From assembly GCA_036504595.1 (NCBI GenBank), contig DASXUX010000042.1:310001-374000 (forward strand): a DNA stretch of 64,000 bases, in the 5' to 3' direction. The stretch is from DASXUX01 sp036504595. GTDB lineage: Bacteria; Planctomycetota; SZUA-567; H5-PLA8. How positions within the stretch are numbered: the first letter of the stretch is position 1; every line of letters starts with the position of its first letter. Positions 8,242-15,182 of this stretch are shown one piece after another. The position numbers were made by a program, and so were the translations under genes. The notes below the pieces were generated by a model. That model was given only the letters and a program-made list of their open reading frames with translations, was not told where the DNA came from and did not search any database.

Positions 8242-9690
8242 CTACTCTTCTTCCGGCACTGCCCGCCCCGACGCTTCCAGCAGCCCCAGATCCCGCATCT
8301 TCTCCCACAGATTCTTGCGCGAAATCCCCAGAAGCTGCGCGGCGCGCGTGCGGTTGCCGCTGGTCAGAGACAGGGCCTGCTGAATGTAGACGCGTTCGGC
8401 ATCTGAAACGACGTCCCGCAGCGGCCGGAAGTTCGCGGCGGCTTCCTTGAGCGTGCTTTCGGGAATCCCGTTGGGCGGCGTGAGCGGAACCGGCGCAGGC
8501 TCCGCGGCCGCCGCAGCAGTCCGCGCGGGCTGCAAGCCAGCGGGCGTCTGAAGCAAAAACCGCTCTTCCAACATGTCGGACGGACCGGCCATCGCGATCG
8601 CGCGCAGCACGGCGTTCTCCAGTTCGCGCACGTTGCCCGGCCACGCATACGCGCACATGCGCGCGACGGCTTCGGGGTCGAGCCGGTAGTGCCGCCCGCC
8701 GCCATGCAGCTTCACGAAATGCTGCACCAGCAGCGGCACATCCTCGGGCCGTTCGCGCAAAGACGGCAGGCGCAATTCGATCACGTGCAGCCGGAAATAC
8801 AGGTCGTCGCGGAACCGCCCCTGCTGCACGAGCATGGACAAATCGACTTTTGTGGCCGTGATGACGCGCACGTCCACCTTGATCGTCTTCGTGCCGCCGA
8901 TGCGCTCGAACTCCCGCTCCTGCAGCACGCGCAGCAATTTCACCTGCGTCGAAATGCGCATGTCGTCGATGTCGTCGAGGAAAATCGAGCCGCCGTCGGC
9001 CAGTTCGAAGCGCCCCGGTTTGCGCTCGCGAGCGTCCGTGAAGGCGCCTTTTTCGTGGCCGAAAAGTTCGTCTTCCAGCAAATTTTCCGGCAACGCGGCG
9101 CAGGAGAGCTTGATCAGCGGGCGGCTGCAGCGCGGCGAATTCCGGTGCAGCGCCTGCGCGACCAGTTCTTTGCCCGTGCCCGATTCGCCGGTGATCAATA
9201 CGGAGGTGTCCGACGGCCCGATGGTCTCGATGGTGTTGTACAGATCCTGCATTTTGCGCGTCTTGCCGACCATCCGATCAATGCGCGTGCGCGCGCTGAC
9301 CTGCGTTTTCAGCTCGGCCAGTTCGGCCTTGAGCTGGCGCATCTCGTCGATCTTCTGCAGGCGAGCGATCACTTCTTCATTAAGGAACGGCTTGATCAGA
9401 TATTCGGCGCCCGCCTTCGTGGCCTGGATCGCCGTGTCGATCGTCTGGTGCGCGGTGATGACCAGCAGCGCGGCGTTCGGATTGCGCTCCTTCACCAGCG
9501 GCAGCAGGTCCAGTCCGATTCCATCCGGCAGCCGCAAATCCGTGATGACGCAATCGACATCGGCGAGCTGCAGCGTTTCGCGCGCGCTGGCGAGATTCTC
9601 GCAGCAGGCCACCGCGTGCCCGGCTTCCTCCAACGCATCGCCCAACGTCAGGCGAATGCTGCGCTCATCATCAACCAGCAATACTCGCAT
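8242..9690 (-). CDS. sigma-54-dependent response regulator (NtrC family)
   Basis: 482 residues. Start chosen at the ATG giving MRVLLVDDERS, the canonical receiver beginning. Receiver (1-120): acidic pair D7/D8, phosphoacceptor D51 in VITDLRLPDG, conserved K100 in LIKPF. AAA+ domain (about 150-380): Walker A GESGTGKE, Walker B-like GGSIFLDDID, and a sigma-54 contact loop reading GAFTDA instead of the classic GAFTGA. C-terminal Fis-type helix-turn-helix SGNRTRAAQLLGISRKNLWEKM. It would activate sigma-54 promoters when phosphorylated. The histidine kinase gene lies 270 bp upstream on the same strand with a heptamer hairpin between them. Target genes are not identifiable here; the flagellar-rod-like lipoprotein upstream is one possibility (inference). 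Confidence 0.95.
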   Translation of the reverse strand: MRVLLVDDERSIRLTLGDALEEAGHAVACCENLASARETLQLADVDCVITDLRLPDGIGLDLLPLVKERNPNAALLVITAHQTIDTAIQATKAGAEYLIKPFLNEEVIARLQKIDEMRQLKAELAELKTQVSARTRIDRMVGKTRKMQDLYNTIETIGPSDTSVLITGESGTGKELVAQALHRNSPRCSRPLIKLSCAALPENLLEDELFGHEKGAFTDARERKPGRFELADGGSIFLDDIDDMRISTQVKLLRVLQEREFERIGGTKTIKVDVRVITATKVDLSMLVQQGRFRDDLYFRLHVIELRLPSLRERPEDVPLLVQHFVKLHGGGRHYRLDPEAVARMCAYAWPGNVRELENAVLRAIAMAGPSDMLEERFLLQTPAGLQPARTAAAAAEPAPVPLTPPNGIPESTLKEAAANFRPLRDVVSDAERVYIQQALSLTSGNRTRAAQLLGISRKNLWEKMRDLGLLEASGRAVPEEE

Positions 9691-9823
9691 CGCGACTTTG
9701 GCCCCAACATGCCCAGCCGGCGCCAGCCCACGCCAGCGTCTTCTACTGAGACTCAATACTCAGGATTTTCCTACTGCTGTCTACCGCGTAGGAAGGCTGG
9801 GCGCAATCCGAAATTAAAGAGCG

Positions 9824-9958
9824 GGGTCTCGGGTCTCGGGTATAGGGTATAGGGTATCGGGTATGGGGAAGGCCTGAACGAAACGTCGCGAGCACCAGCC
9901 GAACAAATGACCACTGACTGAACATCAACATGCCCGATACCCGATACCCCATACCCGG
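9824..9958. repeat. heptamer inverted-repeat hairpin (GGGTATA type)
   Basis: Left arm 9824-9867: GGGTCTC twice, GGGTATA twice, GGGTATC, GGGTATG. Right arm 9933-9958: CCCGATA twice, CCCCATA, CCCGG. The arms are complementary around a 65-nt loop. It lies between the kinase stop codon and the regulator start, so it could attenuate or separate the two transcripts. Confidence 0.88.
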
Positions 9959-9960
9959 CG

Positions 9961-11361
9961 TTACTCCGCCGGCAGCGTCACCGTCACGCTCGTGCCGCGC
10001 TGCGGTTCGCTCTCGATCTTCAGGCTGCCATGATGCTGAAGAACGATGTGCTGAACGACGGCCAGCCCCAGGCCTGTCCCCTTCCCTTCCCCTTTCGTGC
10101 TGAAGAAGAACTGCCCGGCGCGCTCGCGAACTTCCGGCGCCATGCCCACCCCGGTGTCGCTCACGGTGGCCGTCACGCTGCCGCCCTCGCGCAGCACGCG
10201 CAGGCTGAGCTTGTGCGGCCCGCCGCCCTTCGCCTCGATGGCGTCCAGAGCGTTCACCAGCAGGTTGAGGAACACCTGCCCCAGCTCGGGCCGCAGACCC
10301 GTCACGGTGGCGCCCGTGTCGAATTGTTTCTCCACCTGCACGTCCATCGTGCCCAAACGATGCCGGCAGAACAGCAGCGCGCCGTCCAGCACTTCGGCCA
10401 CTTCCACGCGCCCCGCCTGCTGCGCCGGACGCGAAAATTGCAGCATTGTCGTGACGATGTTCTGGATGCGGCTCAAGCCCTCAAGAATCAGCTCCAGGTA
10501 CTCGGCCTCGCGCGAACCAGCCGCCGATTTCGCCTGCAGCGAACGCGCCGCGTTCAGCATTCCACCCAGCGGATTGTTGATCTCATGCGCCACGCCCGCG
10601 GCCACGCGTCCGGCCGCCGACAGCCGCTCGCTGATCACGAGCTGGCTTTGCGTGGCTTCGAGCTTGCGCGTCGCTTCGGTCACGCGCTTCTCCAGGTTCA
10701 GGCGCAGATCGTTGACCTCCGCGACCATGTTGTTGTACGAGCGAACCAGCTCGCCGATTTCGTCCTTGCGTTCCGTCGCCGGCACCGGTTGAAGCAGCCC
10801 GCGGCTGACCGACGCCGAACGGCTCGCCGCCGCCATCCGTTCGACCGGCTTCACCACCGCACGCAGCAGCACGCCATAGATCACCAGCGCGAGCACCGCC
10901 GTCCCGACGGCCATGGACAGGAAAATGCCCCACACGTCAAACGGCAGCTTCGACGAACGCAGATTGACGCGCGCGTAAATGCTCAGCCGCCGCCCTTCCG
11001 GCGTGGTCACCACCTCCATGATCGTGAAGTTCGCGTGAGCCAGATACTGCAGCGAAACGCTGGGCTGCGGCGGCTCGGGCATCGCCCAGGCATGCACAGT
11101 TTCGTCGGGGCCGGCGATCAGCCAGCCGTCGAGCACGCCGCGCGGCGGAAAGATCTGAGTGGTATCGGCCAGCAGTGCCTTGCGCTGGCTCTCCGGCAGC
11201 CGCTCGCAAATGGATTCGATCGCCAGCACCGCCTCCCGAGCCGCCGCGGCGCGGGCACTCGCCTGGTTCAGCGTATCGGGCACGATCGTCGCCACCACGA
11301 TCACGAACACGATGGCCATCACCGCGACGACATAAACAAGGATGCGTGCGCGAAGCTTCAT
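9961..11361 (-). CDS. membrane sensor histidine kinase (NtrB/AtoS-like)
   Basis: 466 residues. N-terminal membrane helix (ILVYVVAVMAIVFVIVVATI), a periplasmic sensor segment of about 130 residues, a second membrane helix (WGIFLSMAVGTAVLALVIYG), a HAMP linker with coiled coil (YNNMVAEVNDLRLNLEKRV), a HisKA domain with the phosphoacceptor in AAGVAHEINNPLGG, and a HATPase domain with N box LNLLVNALDAIE and G boxes DTGVGMAP and GKGTGLGL. It should autophosphorylate and pass phosphate to the sigma-54 regulator encoded immediately downstream. The sensed signal is unknown. It is transcribed from the same direction as the FlgG/FlgC-like lipoprotein gene. Confidence 0.95.
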   Translation of the reverse strand: MKLRARILVYVVAVMAIVFVIVVATIVPDTLNQASARAAAAREAVLAIESICERLPESQRKALLADTTQIFPPRGVLDGWLIAGPDETVHAWAMPEPPQPSVSLQYLAHANFTIMEVVTTPEGRRLSIYARVNLRSSKLPFDVWGIFLSMAVGTAVLALVIYGVLLRAVVKPVERMAAASRSASVSRGLLQPVPATERKDEIGELVRSYNNMVAEVNDLRLNLEKRVTEATRKLEATQSQLVISERLSAAGRVAAGVAHEINNPLGGMLNAARSLQAKSAAGSREAEYLELILEGLSRIQNIVTTMLQFSRPAQQAGRVEVAEVLDGALLFCRHRLGTMDVQVEKQFDTGATVTGLRPELGQVFLNLLVNALDAIEAKGGGPHKLSLRVLREGGSVTATVSDTGVGMAPEVRERAGQFFFSTKGEGKGTGLGLAVVQHIVLQHHGSLKIESEPQRGTSVTVTLPAE

Positions 11362-11385
11362 GGCGCGGGACTCCGCGCCGCTTGC

Positions 11386-11567
11386 GGATTGCAGATTGCG
11401 GATTGCGGATTCTTCGCATCCGTGTGCATGGCTGGCACCTTTGACTGCATCAATGCGGACGCAAGGCGAACGCAGAGCTTGTCAGATTCAACCTTCCTCT
11501 GCGCCTCTCCGCGCCCTGCGCGTCTCTGCGTTGAAGCCGTTTAATCCGCAATCCAAAGTCCAAAATC
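11386..11567. repeat. heptamer inverted-repeat arms (GGATTGC type) around a CTCTGCG-rich segment
   Basis: Left arm 11386-11413 (GGATTGC, AGATTGC, GGATTGC, GGATTCT) and right arm 11543-11567 (AATCCGC, AATCCAA, AGTCCAA, AATC), partly complementary. Between them, about 11505-11535 is a CTCTGCG/CTCCGCG-type degenerate heptamer tract. It fills the gap between lipoprotein stop and kinase start; no gene was seen in it. Confidence 0.75.
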
Positions 11568-11568
11568 G

Positions 11569-13194
11569 TCACTGCCCCTCGGCTTTCTGCGGCAGCGGGA
11601 TCGGGTCCGGGAAAATATGCTGCGGCGCCAGACGTTCCAGAGCCGCACGGATCAAGCGGTATTCTTCGGCGGCCGACTGGAAATCTGCGGTCTCGATCGC
11701 GCGGTTCACGTTCGGCAAGAGCACGAAGCCTTCGCCGTCCGCGTTCGGATCGCCGGGCCGAGAGACTTTCGGGAAAGGCGTCGGGTCCAGTTCCTCCAGC
11801 GCCTCGCCTTGAGCCCCGATTTTAATGATCTTGCGCCGGTACGGACTGATGCGATCGCCGTCGCGAACGCGTTCGGCGTTGCGCAGGTTCTGTTCATGAA
11901 CGCCCATCCGCACGCGCAAAACTTCCAGCACCTTCGCCAGTTTTTCGGTGAGCACCGCCATGTCTTTTCCCGCCGGAATCGTCATGCGCCCCGGAATGCG
12001 CTCGACAGAAACCCCCAGCGCTTTCAAGTGCTGCTCCGCCCACGGCAGATCGCCGTGAATGACAATGGAGGCCGGCGCGGAGGCTCCGGGAGTTGAAATA
12101 ATGGTTTGCGGCGCCTGCGCTGACGCGATCGCCCGCAACATCTCCGCTGCGACGCGGTAGCCGGCGGTGAACGGCATCAGGCTTGCACGAGTGCTCAGAT
12201 CGTCTACGCGCGCGTACTCAAGATGCCCCGGCCGCAGCGGCGAATCGGCGTCGCTGAGCAAGATGCACTCGGGCGCGACGTTTTCGCCTGGAACGACGCC
12301 GTCTTCGGCCGGCTTGAAACTCGCGAGTTTCACCACCTGCAACCGCCCAAGCTCCAGCGTGTTGCCGTCGCGCAATAGAGCTTGCACGATGCCATCGGGG
12401 CGAACCTTGAGCGCTTCGGTTTCGCGCGGGACCGCCTTCCAATCGCCGCTCAGCCGGAACTTCTCCAGACGCAAAGAACAATCGTCACAAATCACAAGCC
12501 GCCCGCCGCGCAGATACACGCGCTGTCCAGCCTGCGGCCCTTCCGCGGCAATGAACAACTTCGGCCCAGGATCGGCGCCGGCCAGCGCAATATCCATCGC
12601 ATTCCCGGTGTAGACCACGCGCCCTTCATAGCACGACGGCGGCGTGACGCCGGCGCGCCAGACAAGCTGGCCCGGCGTGCGCGCCGCGGCGATTGCGCCA
12701 AGGACTTGTTGCGCTTTTCGAGCGGCGTCTTCCATGCGGTCGAGCAACGCCTTCTCAAACGGAGCTTGCTCGCCGCCCGCAATCTCGCGCAGCCAAACGC
12801 GCTCGCCTTTGGCGCTGCCCGATTCCGGCTTGAAGCCAAACTTCTCGAGCTCGCCGCTGACGAGAGCGTTCTCGCTGTCCTGGGTCGCCGCAATCAGAGC
12901 GCGCAGGCGCATGTCGCCGCCCGAACGAAGCTGAGCGCTGACGGCAACGGCGAGCGGGAACTCGGATGGCCGGAGCAAACTCTGCGCGTCCAGGTTGCTC
13001 GTATCCTGCGCCGACGCCAGCGTGCGCCGCAGCGGCGGAAACACGAGCGGCGGATGGGGCCGCTCCGCAGCCGGCGCATGCGCTTCCGGCGGATGCGGCG
13101 TCTGTGCGACGTGCGGCGGCTTGGGATGTTCGTTTTCGCTGACCTGCCGCTCGGACTCGCAGCCAATCAGGAACATTAGCGACAGAGCCAACAC
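11569..13194 (-). CDS. lipoprotein with fused FlgG-like and FlgC-like flagellar rod domains
   Basis: About 541 residues if translation begins at the GTG at 13194, which gives a short hydrophobic leader ending in a lipobox (LSLMFLIGC). The frame is open farther upstream to 13392, so the start is uncertain, and no good Shine-Dalgarno sequence is visible. Residues about 195-350 resemble the FlgG rod core: YTGNAMDIALAG (FlgG TGNxLDxAIxG), RVYLRGGRLVICDD (YTRDGxFxxxxxG), LKVRPDGIVQALL, LGRLQVVKLASFKPAEDGV and LRPGHLEYARVD (LxxGxLExSNVD). Residues about 420-520 resemble FlgC: LRVRMGVHEQNLRNAE, SPYRRKIIKI, LDPTPFPKVSRPGDPNADGE and GFVLLPNVN. FlgG and FlgC are normally separate rod subunits and not lipoproteins. 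No other flagellar gene is in the window. The homology is by eye and needs profile confirmation. Confidence 0.75.
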   Translation of the reverse strand: MLALSLMFLIGCESERQVSENEHPKPPHVAQTPHPPEAHAPAAERPHPPLVFPPLRRTLASAQDTSNLDAQSLLRPSEFPLAVAVSAQLRSGGDMRLRALIAATQDSENALVSGELEKFGFKPESGSAKGERVWLREIAGGEQAPFEKALLDRMEDAARKAQQVLGAIAAARTPGQLVWRAGVTPPSCYEGRVVYTGNAMDIALAGADPGPKLFIAAEGPQAGQRVYLRGGRLVICDDCSLRLEKFRLSGDWKAVPRETEALKVRPDGIVQALLRDGNTLELGRLQVVKLASFKPAEDGVVPGENVAPECILLSDADSPLRPGHLEYARVDDLSTRASLMPFTAGYRVAAEMLRAIASAQAPQTIISTPGASAPASIVIHGDLPWAEQHLKALGVSVERIPGRMTIPAGKDMAVLTEKLAKVLEVLRVRMGVHEQNLRNAERVRDGDRISPYRRKIIKIGAQGEALEELDPTPFPKVSRPGDPNADGEGFVLLPNVNRAIETADFQSAAEEYRLIRAALERLAPQHIFPDPIPLPQKAEGQ

Positions 13195-13206
13195 AAGAGA
13201 GACTGA

Positions 13207-13423
13207 AGTGCTGAGTGTTGAGTGCTGAGTGCCGAAATGTGCCACGGGCAGCCTCTGTTCGCGGTTGGCTGCCCGTGCGGATAACCATTGGCTAGTGCTG
13301 GCTGAAGAAAGATGGCAGGCCCAAGACATGTTCACGAGAGTAACCGCTTCTCCCTTTTTCAGCCCGGCATTTTCTACTTTTTCTTGCGCCACTCAGCACT
13401 CATTCCTCAGCACTCAGCACTTT
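13207..13423. repeat. heptamer inverted-repeat arms (AGTGCTG type)
   Basis: Left arm 13207-13234 (AGTGCTG, AGTGTTG, AGTGCTG, AGTGCCG) and right arm 13390-13423 (reverse complement of AGTGCTG units with one diverged unit). They bracket 155 bp just upstream of the lipobox leader. The right arm begins three bases past the stop codon of the upstream propeller/PDZ gene. The arms argue that the frame upstream of 13194 is leader sequence and not protein. Confidence 0.85.
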
Positions 13424-13426
13424 CCG

Positions 13427-15175
13427 TTACCGGCTCCCCGGCGTGATCTTCAACACCTGCTCTTTCCCGTCGCGCAGAATCTTGATCGTGGTTTCGACGC
13501 CGGGCTTCACGCCTTCCAGAGCTTTCAGGTACTCGTTGACGTCCTTGATGCCCGCGCCGTTCAGTTCGGTCACCACGTCGCCGCCCTTGAGGCCGGCCTT
13601 CTGCGCGGGAGAATCTTCGCGCACCCCGCTGAGTTTCACTCCGACAACATCCTTCGCTCCATATTCGGGTACCGTTCCGAGGTACGGCCGCTGAGACGCC
13701 GTGGCGACAGCTTTGGCCTTGGCCGCGTCGTATTCGGTGTAGGGGAGTTTGACGACGCCGGTTGCGAGAAGGAGCTTCGCATACTGTGCAACTGAGGCAG
13801 CGTATGCCCCCTCGCCTGTTCTCGAAGAAAACGATACACACGGAATCTTCTTCTCCAAACTGGGCCTCAGATCGGGGGCTGAGTTCGGATCATCCTCCAA
13901 GGTTAACGATGCGCGCTGATGTGCGGCGGCGAGCCTTTCAGCCAGCAGTCTCCATCCTGGACTCGTCCCGACACCGCGCATAAGAATCTCTCCAGGACGC
14001 AACTTGTCGATCGCATCGCCGACCAACATCGCATAAGGTTGGGCAGCATTCTTCAGTTCTTCTGGTGTCTGCGCTATATCCAGATCTGTAAGCCGGTGTT
14101 GATCGCCGAACCCAGAGCCCGCGGGAGGCGTCTGCGCCTTCACCGGTTTGCTCCCCGGCAGATTCAAATCCGCGATAAAAATCTGGCTCCGATTCTCCGC
14201 CCGATTGCTCGTCCACATCATCTTGTCCCAGTCGGGTGAAATCACCGGCAGGCCGTCAAACCCCGGCGTGAACGTCAGGCGCGTCAAATCGCTGCCATCC
14301 GGCCGAATGGCGTAAATTTCAAACGCGGGGTCCTGGTAGTTGCTCGCGAAGACGATCCACTCGCCATTGCGGTGATAGTACGGCGCCCAGCTTACGGCGT
14401 TCAGCTTCGTGATCTGCCGTTTGTCGCTGCCATCGGCCTTCATCGTCCAGACTTCGGCCACCTTCTGAGCCGCGTCTTCGAAATGCCGCCAGACGATGCG
14501 CGTTCCGTCTGGCGAGAAAAACGGCCCGCCGTCGTAACCTTTTTCGTGTGTCAGCCGCGTCTGGTTTTTCCCGTCCGAATCCATCACGTAAATTTCGCCG
14601 TCGCCATCTCTAAAGGAACAGAACACGATCTTGCTGCCGTCCGGCGAGTACGAACCTTCCGCGTCGTAGCCGGCCGCGTCCGTCAGGCGCACCAGATTCT
14701 TTCCGTCCAAGTCGCTCTCGAAAATGTCGAAGTTCGGATCGAAGTCCCACTGATAGCGCGCCGGCGGCCCGCTCTTCAGCTTCTCGATCTCCGCCTTCTG
14801 CTTGGCCTGGCTTTCAGGATCGAGATGCGTGCTCGCGAAAATCAGCTTCGGCTTTTTGGGATGAAAGAACGCGCAGGTCGTGCGCCCCGTGCCCGTCGAA
14901 ACCAGAAACGTCTCGCCAGTGGACAAATTCATGCGGTAAATCTGATAGAATGGATTGCCTTCCTCCCGCACGCCCTGAAAAACAATCTCCTTTCCATCGG
15001 GCGAAAAGTACGCCTCGCCGTTCTTCGCGCCATAAAAAGTAAGCTGCCGAATGTTGGATAGATGCGCCGCTTCCGCTTGATCGGGTGGCATTTCGCCGGC
15101 CGCAGCCGAGATCGCCAGCAGCACGATCGCCGCCGCCAATCCGCATTCCGCAATCCGCAATCCGCGATGCCCCAT
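13427..15175 (-). CDS. secreted TolB-like beta-propeller protein with C-terminal PDZ domain
   Basis: 582 residues. Start at the ATG giving MGHRGLRIAECGLAAAIVLLAISAAAG, a signal peptide, seven bases after the stop of the upstream pseudokinase gene; TAAGGTGG lies just before it. The body carries PD40/TolB-type repeats (YFSPDGKEIVFQG, YSPDGSKIVFCSFRDGDGEI, FFSPDGTRIVWRHF, EIYAIRPDGSDLTRLT, VISPDWDKMMWTSN). A linker of about 150 residues leads to a PDZ domain (VVGVKLSGVREDSPAQKAGL, then GDVVTELNGAGIKDVNEYLK). Such proteins act in the periplasm in protein binding or quality control; no protease catalytic triad was seen. Tight spacing implies translational coupling to the pseudokinase. The signal-peptide codons overlap a heptamer array. 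Confidence 0.88.
   Translation of the reverse strand: MGHRGLRIAECGLAAAIVLLAISAAAGEMPPDQAEAAHLSNIRQLTFYGAKNGEAYFSPDGKEIVFQGVREEGNPFYQIYRMNLSTGETFLVSTGTGRTTCAFFHPKKPKLIFASTHLDPESQAKQKAEIEKLKSGPPARYQWDFDPNFDIFESDLDGKNLVRLTDAAGYDAEGSYSPDGSKIVFCSFRDGDGEIYVMDSDGKNQTRLTHEKGYDGGPFFSPDGTRIVWRHFEDAAQKVAEVWTMKADGSDKRQITKLNAVSWAPYYHRNGEWIVFASNYQDPAFEIYAIRPDGSDLTRLTFTPGFDGLPVISPDWDKMMWTSNRAENRSQIFIADLNLPGSKPVKAQTPPAGSGFGDQHRLTDLDIAQTPEELKNAAQPYAMLVGDAIDKLRPGEILMRGVGTSPGWRLLAERLAAAHQRASLTLEDDPNSAPDLRPSLEKKIPCVSFSSRTGEGAYAASVAQYAKLLLATGVVKLPYTEYDAAKAKAVATASQRPYLGTVPEYGAKDVVGVKLSGVREDSPAQKAGLKGGDVVTELNGAGIKDVNEYLKALEGVKPGVETTIKILRDGKEQVLKITPGSR
15138..15166. repeat. heptamer array inside signal-peptide codons (GCGGATT type)
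   Basis: On the minus strand this reads as four consecutive GCGGATT/GCGGAAT-type 7-mers and encodes residues 4-13 (RGLRIAECGL) of the propeller/PDZ protein. It is the same 7-mer as the intergenic arms at 11386-11567 and about 35570-35593, but here it is translated. Confidence 0.8.
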
Positions 15176-15182
15176 GTCCACC

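Noticed and set aside
13195..13392. N-terminal extension of the FlgG/FlgC-like lipoprotein
   Set aside because: The in-frame codons span the AGTGCTG heptamer arms and lie before a lipobox; residues there are unlike an export signal.
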